Positions 53,842 to 63,980 of a DNA stretch of 64,000 bases are shown here, in pieces (the first letter of the stretch is position 1; each line of letters starts with the position of its first letter). The DNA is from M55B112 sp964539395. Its GTDB lineage: Bacteria > Bacteroidota > Bacteroidia > Bacteroidales > GCA-2748055. The stretch lies in the NCBI GenBank assembly GCA_964539395.1, contig CAZIIU010000007.1:22121-86120 (forward strand), given 5' to 3'. The notes under the pieces were generated by a model. It was not told where the DNA came from. It made no database searches and worked only from the letters and a program-made list of their open reading frames with translations. The position numbers and the translations under genes are program-made.

Positions 53842-54987
53842 ATGGAACAAATCCTCTATATAGGTATTTCACAGGCCTTCTTTGCCGGCCTACTGATTGC
53901 GACCAAGCAGCCACGGACAAAGGCTAACAAGGTACTTGCGGCATGGTTTTTCCTGATATGTATTGAAATGATCATCGTTCTTATCAATTCAAATCTGGTT
54001 GAATTGTACTCCATCAAGGTTCTTCCTTTTACTTATGGTCCCCTGATGCTGCTTTATGCAAGGATGATGACCCGCGAAGATGCTGAATTCAGCATAAAAT
54101 ACCTCTGGCATTTTTTACCTTTTCTGATTTTCTTTGTCGTTTCGATGGTCTTCCTTGACAAACCTGTTATGGAAGGCACAAAAGGTTTTCTGATCACCGA
54201 TCGTTTTATTTCGCTCAGGCTTATTTATGGACTTTCATTCTTTATTTCAATTACTGCCTATAGCATTGCAACATTTGTAGTCATTTTCAAGCACCAAAAA
54301 AACCTGAAATCAATATTGAGCTTCTCATCAGCCAAGGTTACCCTGCGCTGGCTTATCGGCCTGTCGGTAACCTTTTACGTGGGGTATGTCCTGATGTTTA
54401 TCGTGGGGTTAATAGATATATTGCTCAATTTCATGCCATTCGACCCATATGAACTCTCATTTTTGGGACTTACAATCTTTGCTTTCCTTTTTGGCTATTT
54501 CGGCATCAGGCAGCCTGGAATTTTCGAAGAAATTCTGGGTCATAAACAGATACCGGACACAACATTGGAACCCCTGAACAGAAAATACAGCCGATCCGGA
54601 CTTAAAGCCAAGGACATTGAAAAAATCAAAAAAATGATTCTTGATTATATGGAAGGTGCAAGGCCCTACCTGAACAGGGAACTTTCAATCAACAATTTAT
54701 CAGACAACCTGGACATCTCAAGGCACTTCATTACCGAAGTAATAAACAACCATATGGGCAAGAATTTTTATACACTTATTAATGAATATCGCATTGAAGA
54801 GGTAAAAAGAAGGCTGAAAGACCCCAGGTACAGAAAACTGACAATTCTTGCGATTGCCTATGATTCCGGATTCAACAGTAAATCTTCTTTTAACGGGATC
54901 TTTAAGGAGATGACCGGCAAAACACCCTCCCAATACCTGAGAGAGAGCCAGGGTAATCAGCTTTCTGTTCCACCGAAAAAGTCCTGA
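53842..54987 (+). CDS. AraC-family regulator with N-terminal membrane domain
   Basis: A 381-aa regulator combining about seven transmembrane helices (residues 5-230, e.g. LYIGISQAFFAGLLIATKQ, LMLLYARMMTR, FLIFFVVSMVFL) with a C-terminal AraC/XylS double helix-turn-helix (about 275-375; LSINNLSDNLDISRHFITEVINN and ILAIAYDSGFNSKSSFNGIFKEMTGKTPSQY). Such integral-membrane AraC regulators occur widely in Bacteroidota; the signal they sense is unknown. It lies 267 bases before the outer-membrane barrel gene of the putative lipid-export unit on the same strand, making it a candidate regulator of that unit (inference). Confidence 0.88.
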   Translation: MEQILYIGISQAFFAGLLIATKQPRTKANKVLAAWFFLICIEMIIVLINSNLVELYSIKVLPFTYGPLMLLYARMMTREDAEFSIKYLWHFLPFLIFFVVSMVFLDKPVMEGTKGFLITDRFISLRLIYGLSFFISITAYSIATFVVIFKHQKNLKSILSFSSAKVTLRWLIGLSVTFYVGYVLMFIVGLIDILLNFMPFDPYELSFLGLTIFAFLFGYFGIRQPGIFEEILGHKQIPDTTLEPLNRKYSRSGLKAKDIEKIKKMILDYMEGARPYLNRELSINNLSDNLDISRHFITEVINNHMGKNFYTLINEYRIEEVKRRLKDPRYRKLTILAIAYDSGFNSKSSFNGIFKEMTGKTPSQYLRESQGNQLSVPPKKS

Positions 54988-55254
54988 ATTTCTCTTCGAT
55001 CTGCTGCATACGTTTTTTCTGAAAGGAAATGTGCTTTATGACTGAAGTACAATATCAATGAAGAGAAATGCTTCTGAAATGATAGTGGCTATTGATGTAT
55101 TTGTCTGTAATTCAGCATAGGATATAAGATTATATTACTCTTATAAGGTCCGCTCCGCTCTGTCTGTACTTCATTGCATTCCACAAAGTGTACAATCCGC
55201 ATGGCATGGACGATTTGCACTGTTTGCCGGTATAATTTTACGAAAAAGCAAAGC

Positions 55255-56658
55255 ATGTATAATAAATATCTGCAGTTCTCGCTCCTACTCCTGCTACCGG
55301 AAATCTGCGGCTTTGGCCAGGGACTATTTGAACAGGCGCAGCAGATAAGCGATACAGATAATAAGAACAACCTGCATGGATTTGTCCGAGCGGCCCTTTA
55401 TACCGGAACTCGAAAGAGTGAAAGGAACATTTACATGCAGAGTTTATACAGCTATTTCGGGCTGAACGCTACAATAAAGGCAGGGAAGTATGGTGCCGCT
55501 TATGCAGAGATTCGCACCAGAACCGGATTTGAGTTTGATGAACAGTTTTCTGTAACTGAGTTGCGGGAAGCGTATGCCGATCTGTATATCGGACCGGTTG
55601 AACTACGTGCAGGCAAACAGATCATGTCATGGGGCGCTTCAAGCTTTATCAATCCGTCAGACCAGTTTTCCCCGGTAGACCCTTTCTTCCGGTCGCCGGA
55701 AAGGGATGACCTGCGGATGGGGAACTGGACCCTCCGTGCAGATTTGCCAATAAGTCCTGCATCATTGCTGCAGTTTATCTGGACACCGGTATACAAGCCT
55801 TCTATACTACTGATACAACCTTTAGGGTTTCCCGAATATGTACGACTGAAAGAGTATAATGGCAATACCGCGGACATTAAAGAAGGTAGTTTTGGCTTTA
55901 AATATGATCTTAGATCGGGTCTGCTGGATATGGAATTATCATACTATAATGGTTACAGAAACACCCCATCGGTTGCACCAGATTCCCTTCGCCTCAACCC
56001 TTCAACCTTCCAGCCGGAAGTGCTGCTGCTCAAACAACAATCCTACAGAATTCATTCGGCCGGCTTGAATATAACAGTGCCTGCAGGCAATTATCTTTTC
56101 AGAACCGAAAGTGGATGGATGAAACCTTTCGGAAATGATGACGAGACAATCTCACCTTTTCCTGAGCTCTCCTATGTTTTCGAAATTGAAAAATCAGGTT
56201 CCAATACAACACTTATTGCCGGCTATTATGGAAAACATACACTTGATTACGAACCATCGCTTAACGATTTTTCTCTGATTACAGAGACAAACAGGGGGCG
56301 GTCCGGCCTGCTTCCCCAGGATACCATTCCTGAACCGGGGATGATACAGGAGCTAATTACAGGTCAGATTGTTGGCTTTAACAGGTTGTTCAATTATCAG
56401 TTGGAAGAGTTTTATCATGCTCTATATGCCTCTGCTTCCCTTTTACTGTTTCATGAATTGATCGAATTTGATATTCCCGGAATGTACAATTTAACTGCCC
56501 GGGAGCTTACTCTTATGCCATCGTTGAAGTTTAATATTACCGACGGTCTCACATTCAAAGCCGGGGCATATTTTCTTTCTGGAAAAAAGGGATCGCTTTT
56601 TGATATGACTGGTCCCGAACTGAACGCAGGTTATGCCCTTATTGAACTGATATTCTGA
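55255..56658 (+). CDS. Outer-membrane beta-barrel protein of a lipid-transport operon
   Basis: Exported barrel protein of about 467 aa. The start at 55255 (MYNKYLQFSLLLLLPEICGFGQG) gives a proper signal peptide; an upstream in-frame ATG does not. The body alternates hydrophobic/polar residues as in porin-like barrels (YMQSLYSYFGLNATIKAGKYGAAYAEIRTRTGFEF, ADLYIGPVELRAGKQIMSWGASSFINPSDQFSPVDPF) and ends with the aromatic ALIELIF typical of outer-membrane proteins. The GKQIMSWG segment resembles that of DUF1302-type barrels that accompany MMPL/RND exporters. It precedes the MMPL gene by 158 bases on the same strand. The cargo is unknown; a lipid is inferred from the partners. Confidence 0.8.
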   Translation: MYNKYLQFSLLLLLPEICGFGQGLFEQAQQISDTDNKNNLHGFVRAALYTGTRKSERNIYMQSLYSYFGLNATIKAGKYGAAYAEIRTRTGFEFDEQFSVTELREAYADLYIGPVELRAGKQIMSWGASSFINPSDQFSPVDPFFRSPERDDLRMGNWTLRADLPISPASLLQFIWTPVYKPSILLIQPLGFPEYVRLKEYNGNTADIKEGSFGFKYDLRSGLLDMELSYYNGYRNTPSVAPDSLRLNPSTFQPEVLLLKQQSYRIHSAGLNITVPAGNYLFRTESGWMKPFGNDDETISPFPELSYVFEIEKSGSNTTLIAGYYGKHTLDYEPSLNDFSLITETNRGRSGLLPQDTIPEPGMIQELITGQIVGFNRLFNYQLEEFYHALYASASLLLFHELIEFDIPGMYNLTARELTLMPSLKFNITDGLTFKAGAYFLSGKKGSLFDMTGPELNAGYALIELIF

Positions 56659-56816
56659 ATCTTAAGACTGATCTGAGCCATGACATTGACATCGGGTTCT
56701 GCATTTTGGATTATTTCACTTCTGCCTGAGAGTCGTAAGGTTGCACAATCATGAATTAATGCGGCCATTGAGCGTGAATTATTAGCCTGTACAAACATTA
56801 TAATAATTACTATACC

Positions 56817-59117
56817 GTGAAACGAATCATTCAATACCGCTGGCTTGTCATCGGATTCAGTATTGGTATTACAGCATTGCTCGGTTTGTCCTTACGCGAT
56901 ATATCTATCGATCCGGACCTGAAAAACTATTTTCCTGAAAGCATGGAATCGATGGTTGCGACCAATGCAATTGAAGAGCGCTTTGGCAAGCAGGATATCT
57001 TTATGATCATCTTTGAAAATGATGATATCATCAACAAGGAAAGCCTGCAGCGCATGAAAGCAGTTGAAAGGCGCTTGAAAAGAACGGACGGGATCAGAAA
57101 AACCACCTCGCTGTTCGGATCCAACAGGATCTATGGTCAGGATGGAATGATGTTCGTTGAACCGGCAGTTAAAAAAATACCTGGTACCCCGGAAGAGTCT
57201 GAAAGGCTAAAGTCCGATCTCAGAGAGAATGAGCTGGTGATGAACATTGTTATTGCTGACGATTTTTGTTCCTCTGCCATTGTCATAACCTTGGCAGAGG
57301 ATGCGATGGAGGACAGTGTTTTTATTGCCATTAAAACAATCCTTGAAGAGATACCTGGAAAAGAGAAAGTCCATTTCGGCGGTCTCCCCTATCTGAGACA
57401 GGCGATGAACAAGGATATCAGGAGAGATGCCCTGATACTCGTTCCTGTCGCATTGCTGTTGATGTTACTTTTCCTGCTATTGGTATTCAGGGAGCCGAGG
57501 GGGGTAATCCTGCCTTTCATGGTTGTACTGTTCTCCAGTATTCTTGCAATGTCCCTTCTCCCCCTTATAGGCTGGAAATTCTACCTGATCACCGTTTTGG
57601 TCCCCGTCATGCTGATTGCCATTGCTAATGACTATGGTATCCATATGATGGCCAGATACCAGGAGATCAATGCAGGTGATAATAATTTCTCCATGAAGGA
57701 GATATCCATTATTATTGCAAAAAAGCTCTGGCGTCCCATACTAATTACCGGACTAACCACCGTTGCCGGGATAGCAGCTCTGCTGACTCATACACTAATC
57801 CCGGCAAGGGAGATGGCTGTTACAGCCGGCATCGGAATTCTGGCAGCCTTGTTCTACAGCATCGTGCTGCTCCCGGCAGTACTTTCACTGATGAAACCTT
57901 CCGGACCAGGAACCGCACTTCAAAAAAAATACCGGCCGGGAAGAAGAAATCTTTACAATAACATTGCCGGCTTTATCTTAGCACACAACAAAAGAATTCC
58001 GGCTGTTTCTCTTACTCTTACGCTGCTGCTTGGATTAGGTATACTCTTTCTGAAAGTTGACTCCAACGAGGAGAACTTCTTTCCGGAAAAACATCCTGTA
58101 AAACAGGCTTCAAAGCTTATCAACTCGAAATATGGCGGATCGGAAAACCTTTCAATTATGTTCCGGGGCGATATGCTTGAACCAGCATTATTAAAACAGA
58201 TGGAATACTATGAAGAGGAGCTATTAAAAGAACTCGAAATCGATCTGATTATCTCATTTCCCGATGTCATAAAAGAGATTTCAAAAGCATTAAACGATCC
58301 CGCAGATTCGCTGTATAATGCGATCCCACCAACCAGGATGGCAGTTGCCCAATACATGGAACTCTATAATATGAGCGGTAACCCAGGGGAACTGGATCAG
58401 ATCATCGACTTCAATTATGCATATGCCCATATGATTATAAGAATCAACAGTGTAAACAACAGGGATGTGAACCGGATTATCGGAAAGGTTGAAATGCTTA
58501 CGGAGAATGATGAAAATGTAGTTGCAATCGGTGGGTATGGTTTCGTTAGGAGCCAACTGGCAAACCATGTGGTACGGGGACAGTTTTTCTCACTTGGCAT
58601 TGCTCTCCTGATAGTTTTTCTGCTGCTTTCACTCATCTTCAGGTCCCTCAAGGCAGGTTTGATCAGTAGTATACCCCTGGGCATCTCTATAGTCGTGCTC
58701 TTTGGAATCATGGGATATACCGGTATCAGGCTGGACGTTGCAACGGCACTTCTCTCATCGATAATGATTGGTGTAGGTGTTGATTATACGGTCCATTTTC
58801 TCTGGCGCTACAGGGAGGAACGACTTTTGCATAAACCAAAAAAAGAGGCTGTGATTACCACACTCTCCACTACCGGAAGAGGAATCGTGATTAATGCTTT
58901 TTCAGTAATTATCGGTTTCGTTGTACTGATTATCTCCTCATTCACCCCTATCCGATTCTTTGGCGTCCTGGTAGTTATTTGTATATTCAGCTGTTTAACA
59001 GGTGCTTTAGTTATTTTACCTGCAATGATACTTAAATATAATATCAAGTTCCTTGAAACTGTCATAAGCGAAAGAAATAGAAGTCAGCAAGAGGAATCTT
59101 TATTAAGAGCAATATAA
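56817..59117 (+). CDS. MMPL/RND-family transporter
   Basis: Twelve-helix RND exporter of 766 aa, starting at GTG (56817). The two halves each have a large periplasmic loop and a helix bundle: IALSTIVLLPAVLSLMK-type helices in the first half, VGVDYTVHFLWRYREE after the fourth helix of the second half, and the equivalent IANDYGIHMMARYQEIN in the first. The Asp in both motifs is the proton-relay type residue of MMPL/HpnN transporters. Such proteins move lipids (hopanoids, mycolates, wax esters) toward the outer membrane. Flanked by an outer-membrane barrel upstream and a LolA-like gene 187 bases downstream. Confidence 0.92.
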   Translation: MKRIIQYRWLVIGFSIGITALLGLSLRDISIDPDLKNYFPESMESMVATNAIEERFGKQDIFMIIFENDDIINKESLQRMKAVERRLKRTDGIRKTTSLFGSNRIYGQDGMMFVEPAVKKIPGTPEESERLKSDLRENELVMNIVIADDFCSSAIVITLAEDAMEDSVFIAIKTILEEIPGKEKVHFGGLPYLRQAMNKDIRRDALILVPVALLLMLLFLLLVFREPRGVILPFMVVLFSSILAMSLLPLIGWKFYLITVLVPVMLIAIANDYGIHMMARYQEINAGDNNFSMKEISIIIAKKLWRPILITGLTTVAGIAALLTHTLIPAREMAVTAGIGILAALFYSIVLLPAVLSLMKPSGPGTALQKKYRPGRRNLYNNIAGFILAHNKRIPAVSLTLTLLLGLGILFLKVDSNEENFFPEKHPVKQASKLINSKYGGSENLSIMFRGDMLEPALLKQMEYYEEELLKELEIDLIISFPDVIKEISKALNDPADSLYNAIPPTRMAVAQYMELYNMSGNPGELDQIIDFNYAYAHMIIRINSVNNRDVNRIIGKVEMLTENDENVVAIGGYGFVRSQLANHVVRGQFFSLGIALLIVFLLLSLIFRSLKAGLISSIPLGISIVVLFGIMGYTGIRLDVATALLSSIMIGVGVDYTVHFLWRYREERLLHKPKKEAVITTLSTTGRGIVINAFSVIIGFVVLIISSFTPIRFFGVLVVICIFSCLTGALVILPAMILKYNIKFLETVISERNRSQQEESLLRAI

Positions 59118-59304
59118 CTTTTTATATATATAGCTCCAAAGAATAAAACAGATGGTTTACAAGCTGAGGAATACGTAATATGAGCAGATTATGAGTGAGA
59201 AGTTACATATTTCTTCTCCAGCCAGCTATCTTATGAGCTAATTTGATTATAAAAGATAGGACGGAACGGATAACCCGGTATATAATTCTCAAATAGAACA
59301 AATT

Positions 59305-60078
59305 ATGAAAGTACTATTATCATTATTTATCGTCATATTGATTAACACCAACACTGCGTGTCAGTCAGCCCGGGAGATAGTCCGGAAGAGCCGGCAAGCG
59401 GTACAATTATCATCATTTGAGGCTGTTTCAACGTTAATCATTTCCGATAATCAGGGAAATGAAAGAATAAGACGGAATACAATGGCTTCAAAAACCTTTG
59501 AGGATAGCACAGAGAAACGGATCATCAAGTTTCTGGCACCAGCTGAAGTTGAGGGAACAGGCATTCTCATTTTTGATTATGAAAACGAAGCCGACGATAT
59601 GTGGGTCTACCTGCCGGCACTTCGAAAAACCAGGAGGATCGTGAGTAGCGAAAAGAGCAGCTCATTCATGGGTTCGGAGTTCAGCAATGCAGATATGACC
59701 GTACCTTCGCTGGAGGATTTTAAATACAACTTACTCGGAACGGAAAAGACAGGCGGAGTTGATTGCTGGAAAATTGAATCAGTACCTGTAAACATGGACA
59801 AGGAGGAAGAATTCGGATACAGTCGCTCAGTCAGATGGATTGGAAGAAATGACTTTATTGTGCGTAAATCAGCGTATTTCGGCCATGACAGGAATCTGAT
59901 AAAAGAGATCGAAACCATTGAATTTGAGTTATTGGACATAGATAAAGGTAAATACATGATTACCGATATGTTGGTTAATAATTTCCGCAATGGAAGAAGC
60001 TCCAGGATGAAAATGGATGAAATTGAAATTGCTGAAACCGATGACAGCTATTTTACAGTATCTTATCTTGAACGTTAA
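59305..60078 (+). CDS. LolA-like outer-membrane lipoprotein-sorting protein
   Basis: A 257-aa exported protein with signal peptide cleaved near NTACQSA. The fold class is that of LolA/LolB-like lipid chaperones in the PF17131 branch: FEDSTEKRIIKFLAPAEVEGTGILIFDYENEADDMWVYLPALRKTRRIVSSEKSSSFMGSEFSNADMT is diagnostic. These proteins carry lipids across the periplasm and are usually coded next to MMPL/RND transporters, as here. Together with the barrel and the exporter it completes a three-part inner-membrane, periplasm, outer-membrane route. The lipid is unknown. Confidence 0.9.
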   Translation: MKVLLSLFIVILINTNTACQSAREIVRKSRQAVQLSSFEAVSTLIISDNQGNERIRRNTMASKTFEDSTEKRIIKFLAPAEVEGTGILIFDYENEADDMWVYLPALRKTRRIVSSEKSSSFMGSEFSNADMTVPSLEDFKYNLLGTEKTGGVDCWKIESVPVNMDKEEEFGYSRSVRWIGRNDFIVRKSAYFGHDRNLIKEIETIEFELLDIDKGKYMITDMLVNNFRNGRSSRMKMDEIEIAETDDSYFTVSYLER

Positions 60079-60276
60079 AGCCCTGCAATAATTCTACGAC
60101 CTGGGTGTAACAAGTGTGCGTTTCATGGTTCGTATAATAATAAAATCAAACTACTGTTATTAGACTGGTTTATCATTCATCCGGATAATAAATACCGTGG
60201 TTGTGCATTAGCCGTATTCACTAGCTGAAACAGTCGGGGCTGATATGATCTACTGCCTTTTTATTACCTTTGAACC

Positions 60277-61665
60277 ATGATTTCAGAGAGTACTATATGT
60301 GCGATTGCAACCTCAGGTACAGGTGCCATTGCTGTTATAAGGGTTAGCGGTCCGAATACCTTTATGATCGTAGAGAAGATTTTCCAACCGGCAACTGTTG
60401 GAAAAGTACTTTCCGATCAGTCCGGAAACACCATACATTTCGGAACGATCAGTCAGGGTGAAGACCTGATCGATGAAGTGCTTGTGAGCCTATTCAGGGC
60501 ACCTCAATCATATACTGGTGAGGATTTGATCGAAATCTCATGCCATGGCTCCGCCTATATTCAACAAAAAATCATGGAGGAGCTGATCCGGCAAGGTGCA
60601 GAGCCTGCAAAACCGGGTGAATTCACACAGCGGGCCTTTTTGAATAAAAAAATGGACCTGTCTCAGTCCGAAGCTGTCGCTGATCTCATCGCAGCGGAAT
60701 CAAAGGCTTCACATGATATAGCAATGCAACAAATAAGAGGGGGATTCTCAGAAAATATCAAACAGTTAAGGCAAAGGTTGCTGCAATTCATTTCGCTCAT
60801 TGAGTTGGAATTGGATTTTAGTGAAGAGGATGTGGAGTTTGCCGACCGCAATGAGTTAAGTGATTTGGTAACTGAGGTAAAGGAGCTGGTGGATAGTTTG
60901 AAAGACTCGTTTCAGATGGGCAATGTCATAAAAGCCGGTGTTCCCGTGGCCATTATTGGCCGGCCTAATGTAGGAAAATCAACCCTGCTGAATGCATTGT
61001 TAAATGAGGAGCGTGCAATTGTCTCTGAAATAGAGGGAACTACGAGGGATGCCATTGAAGACACAATGGTCATTGAAGGGGTCAAGTACCGTTTCATAGA
61101 TACTGCCGGTATTCGTGAAACAGATGATACCATTGAGAACCTGGGAATCAGGCGGACCTATCAGAAGATTGACCAGGCCAGTGTAGTGTTGTTGCTGGTA
61201 GAGGCATCCGACGGACAGGAGTCGATCCTGCAGTCACTGAATAGCATCCGTGAACAGATGGGCAGCAGGGAAAGACAACTCATTCTGGTAGTTAACAAAT
61301 CTGATATTGGCGATCCAAATGTATTTAGCGACCAACTGTTAAAGGAGAACGAGCAGGTTTGCCGGATTTCAGCAAAGAACCTGCAAAACATAGACAAATT
61401 AAGAATCGCATTAATCAATGCAGTCAGTTTTAATAATGCCAGGCATCAGGATGTTGTCATCTCCAATGTCCGCCATTTCAATGCACTGAATGCTGCTTCA
61501 AATAGTCTTGCAAGAGTTCTGGACGGCTTACGCACTACCCTGCCCCAGGACCTTCTGGCCCAGGATATCCGCCAAACGCTTCACTACCTCGGCGAAATTA
61601 CTGGTGAAGTAACTACCGATGAAATCCTCGGCAACATCTTTAAAAATTTTTGTATCGGAAAGTAA
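60277..61665 (+). CDS. mnmE: tRNA uridine-5-carboxymethylaminomethyl(34) synthesis GTPase
   Basis: Installs the cmnm5 group at the tRNA wobble uridine together with MnmG. The N-terminal tetrahydrofolate-binding domain starts TICAIATSGTGAIAVIRVSG; a helical domain surrounds the G-domain: G1 GRPNVGKST (about 228-236), G3 DTAG (about 275), NKSD. The C-terminal CIGK (C459) is the invariant active cysteine. 462 aa, full length. Monocistronic in this window. Confidence 0.97.
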   Translation: MISESTICAIATSGTGAIAVIRVSGPNTFMIVEKIFQPATVGKVLSDQSGNTIHFGTISQGEDLIDEVLVSLFRAPQSYTGEDLIEISCHGSAYIQQKIMEELIRQGAEPAKPGEFTQRAFLNKKMDLSQSEAVADLIAAESKASHDIAMQQIRGGFSENIKQLRQRLLQFISLIELELDFSEEDVEFADRNELSDLVTEVKELVDSLKDSFQMGNVIKAGVPVAIIGRPNVGKSTLLNALLNEERAIVSEIEGTTRDAIEDTMVIEGVKYRFIDTAGIRETDDTIENLGIRRTYQKIDQASVVLLLVEASDGQESILQSLNSIREQMGSRERQLILVVNKSDIGDPNVFSDQLLKENEQVCRISAKNLQNIDKLRIALINAVSFNNARHQDVVISNVRHFNALNAASNSLARVLDGLRTTLPQDLLAQDIRQTLHYLGEITGEVTTDEILGNIFKNFCIGK

Positions 61666-61985
61666 CCCCTAGACTCTACACATCAGCTTGATATTCAATG
61701 CCTTTGAGTTAATGACTTCATTATCGAAAAACTCTTTTCTCATGAAATGAAGATTTTGTTCAGCACTTGTAATATCTCAAGCTTCCACGCTTTTGTGAAT
61801 CTCAGCTTTTCCATTGACATAATTACAGCACCTCTTTACAGATATTGAACTATTAGTATGACCGAACTGCTTAGGGGCTATTTCACATTATTACCCGATT
61901 CTCAATTTCTACTTTTTGTTAAATAGACAACGAAATTGTTTTTGCAATATTCGATGTACATAAATTAGTACCATTGAAGTTACAA
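61666..61985. other. Intergenic stretch without a recognised gene
   Basis: I see no gene or strong signal in these 320 bases, which lie between mnmE and a minus-strand membrane protein gene and are AT-rich. Confidence 0.5.
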
Positions 61986-62378
61986 TTACCTGAATAATCC
62001 GGCTATTGCAGCAATCATCAGAACAACCAAAAATAGCCAAAAAATAGTGCTTATAGCAAGTATGGGTAATTCTTTATCAGTGGTTTTCTGAAGATCTTCC
62101 CGTGGCTGGTTTCTTGTGCGGTGTCTGGGTGGAGATGCGGCAGCCAGCAGCAGGGCAAATAATAAAACGACTGCTAATATTGGTACCCAGGCAACATCAT
62201 AAATTACAGGACCAATGGGTTCTATCCACGCTGATGCAGCAATTCCTGCTAATACAAGCACAATTATAAAAGTCCAGAAACTGCCCCACGGGCCGGTGTA
62301 CTTAAATAAATAATAGAAAAACAAACCCACCACAAGGGCAAGTGTAATACTGATTAAAATCTCTGCGAATAAATACAT
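61986..62378 (-). CDS. Small membrane protein, unknown function
   Basis: 130 aa with about four transmembrane helices (5-27, 33-49, 58-80, 104-127) and a short basic loop (PPRHRTRNQPRED). No motif or family that I recognise. Downstream is the end of mnmE; upstream is a gene-poor stretch. It could be a phage-shock or small envelope protein, but nothing in the sequence says so. Confidence 0.6.
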   Translation of the reverse strand: MYLFAEILISITLALVVGLFFYYLFKYTGPWGSFWTFIIVLVLAGIAASAWIEPIGPVIYDVAWVPILAVVLLFALLLAAASPPRHRTRNQPREDLQKTTDKELPILAISTIFWLFLVVLMIAAIAGLFR

Positions 62379-62801
62379 AGCAATTCTTTTAAAGGGTTAT
62401 TAAACTTAGTTGTCACAATTTCATTGGTTGAAAGAAAAGAACATGCCAGAAAACCCCGGGTCGTTAAATAATGATATTACAGGCACAGTCTACAAACAAT
62501 TATGTACAACTTTCCCGGATATTGTTTTGATTATAAATGGGGAGTATCTTCTCTTGTTTTGGGCAAATTTGGGTAGTTATTTCCACAAGACAGCCCTTCC
62601 CAAAAAAGTCCGGATTCCTGCATAATCTTCAGACACAGGCTATATTATCCGAATAATCCAACGATATATAGCAGAGAGCAAGGGATTAATAATGAAAAGA
62701 GCCCTATGGTATAGTAATTGTTCGACTAAAGACACATTTAAGAACAGTTGAAACAATAGAATAATTGTTTTGATTAAATAATTATAAATCAATTAAAACC
62801 A
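62379..62801. other. Intergenic stretch without a recognised gene
   Basis: A 71-codon frame at 62410-62625 has no family features and I do not call it. No terminator or promoter matched well. Confidence 0.4.
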
Positions 62802-63002
62802 ATGGTTATGGCACTTAAAAAAGTATGGATTGAAGAAGGTTGTACTGCTTGTGAACTCTGTGTTGAAATCTGCCCGGAAGTATTTGCAATGGGTGATGAT
62901 ACTGCTGTTGTAGCGGAGGGTGTAAATTATGCTGATTTCGAAGATGAAATAAAAGAAGCTGCTGATGGCTGCCCTGTAGAGGTAATTATATATGAAGAGT
63001 AA
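62802..63002 (+). CDS. Single-cluster 4Fe-4S ferredoxin
   Basis: 66 aa. The cluster ligands are C14-x2-C17-x2-C20 and the distant C57 in DGCPVEVI, the pattern of monocluster ferredoxins. C24 before Pro is an extra cysteine that ligates the second cluster in two-cluster relatives; its partner cysteines are absent here. Strongly acidic overall, as usual for ferredoxins. Low-potential electron carrier. Followed after 114 bases by the broken phosphoenolpyruvate synthase. Confidence 0.93.
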   Translation: MVMALKKVWIEEGCTACELCVEICPEVFAMGDDTAVVAEGVNYADFEDEIKEAADGCPVEVIIYEE

Positions 63003-63116
63003 GCAGGTAATCAAGGTCGGATTACATTCTTTTCCATGAAACATCAGATAAACACAGCCATAAGTACTTTTTTATTAAACTGAAAAAACCTGTGGTGAAT
63101 AAAAAAAGGAGAATTT

Positions 63117-63980
63117 ATGTATAGATATATTCGTTTTTTTAGTGACTTATCTAATCAGGACACAGCAGAGGTGGGAGGTAAAAATGCATCACTAGGCGAA
63201 ATGATAAGTATTCTCGGACCCAAAGGTGTTCGGATTCCAGCCGGATTTGCAACTATATCTGAAGCTTACTGGGATTACCTGGAGCACAATCAATTGCAGG
63301 AAAAGCTAACAGGGATTCTTAACAAACTGGATAGAAAAGAGTTCAAAAACCTGAAGCAAACAGGTAAGAAGGCCCGTGACCTTATTATGAATGGTGAGTT
63401 TCCAACTTAACTGGCCACCAACATCAAAGCAGCTTATAAGAAGCTTGCGGAGCAAGAAGAAACACTAAGCAGCGTGGCAGTGAGAAGCAGTGCTACAGCA
63501 GAAGATCTCCCTGAAGCGTCATTTGCAGGACAACATGATTCATTTATGAACATAAAGGGGACTGAAAAGACGCTTGAAGCCTGTAAAAAATGCTTCGCCT
63601 CACTTTTTAATGACCGGGCCATCCAATACCGTGAACACAATGGTTTTGATCATATGAAAGTAGCTCTCTCTGCAGGAATACAGAAAATGGTACGTTCTGA
63701 CAAGGCTTCGGCGGGGGTCATTTTTACCATTTTGCCGGAGAGTGGCTATGAGAAAGTTATTTTTATAACCGGTGCCTGGGGTCTTGGTGATAATGTGGTG
63801 CAGGGAACTGTAAATGCTGATGAATTTCATGTCTTTAAACCCTCCCTTAGGAAAGGAATGAGGGCTATTATAACAAAAAAAATTGGTACCAAGAAAAAGA
63901 CCATGGTATATGCACAACATAAGAGAAACAACAATACAACTGTAGGCGGGAAGTTACAATGTACAAAAAATGGCAAATAA
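63117..63980 (+). pseudogene. ppsA: Disrupted phosphoenolpyruvate synthase (N-terminal part)
   Basis: The first 97 codons encode the PEP/pyruvate-binding start (GGKNASLGEMISILGPKGVRIPAGFATISEAYW). At 63408-63410 an in-frame TAA interrupts the gene, and the same frame continues as ATNIKAAYKKLAEQEETLSSVAVRSSATAEDLPEASFAGQHDSF, the phosphoryl-transfer core of the family, then GAWGLGDNVVQG. The frame closes again at 63978-63980 with sequence that no longer looks like PpsA, so a second lesion near the window edge is likely. The central and C-terminal domains lie beyond the window. As written it would make no working synthase. Confidence 0.8.

Noticed and set aside
62410..62625. 71-codon frame between the membrane protein and the ferredoxin
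   Set aside because: No family similarity and no hydrophobic or motif pattern; indistinguishable from chance.
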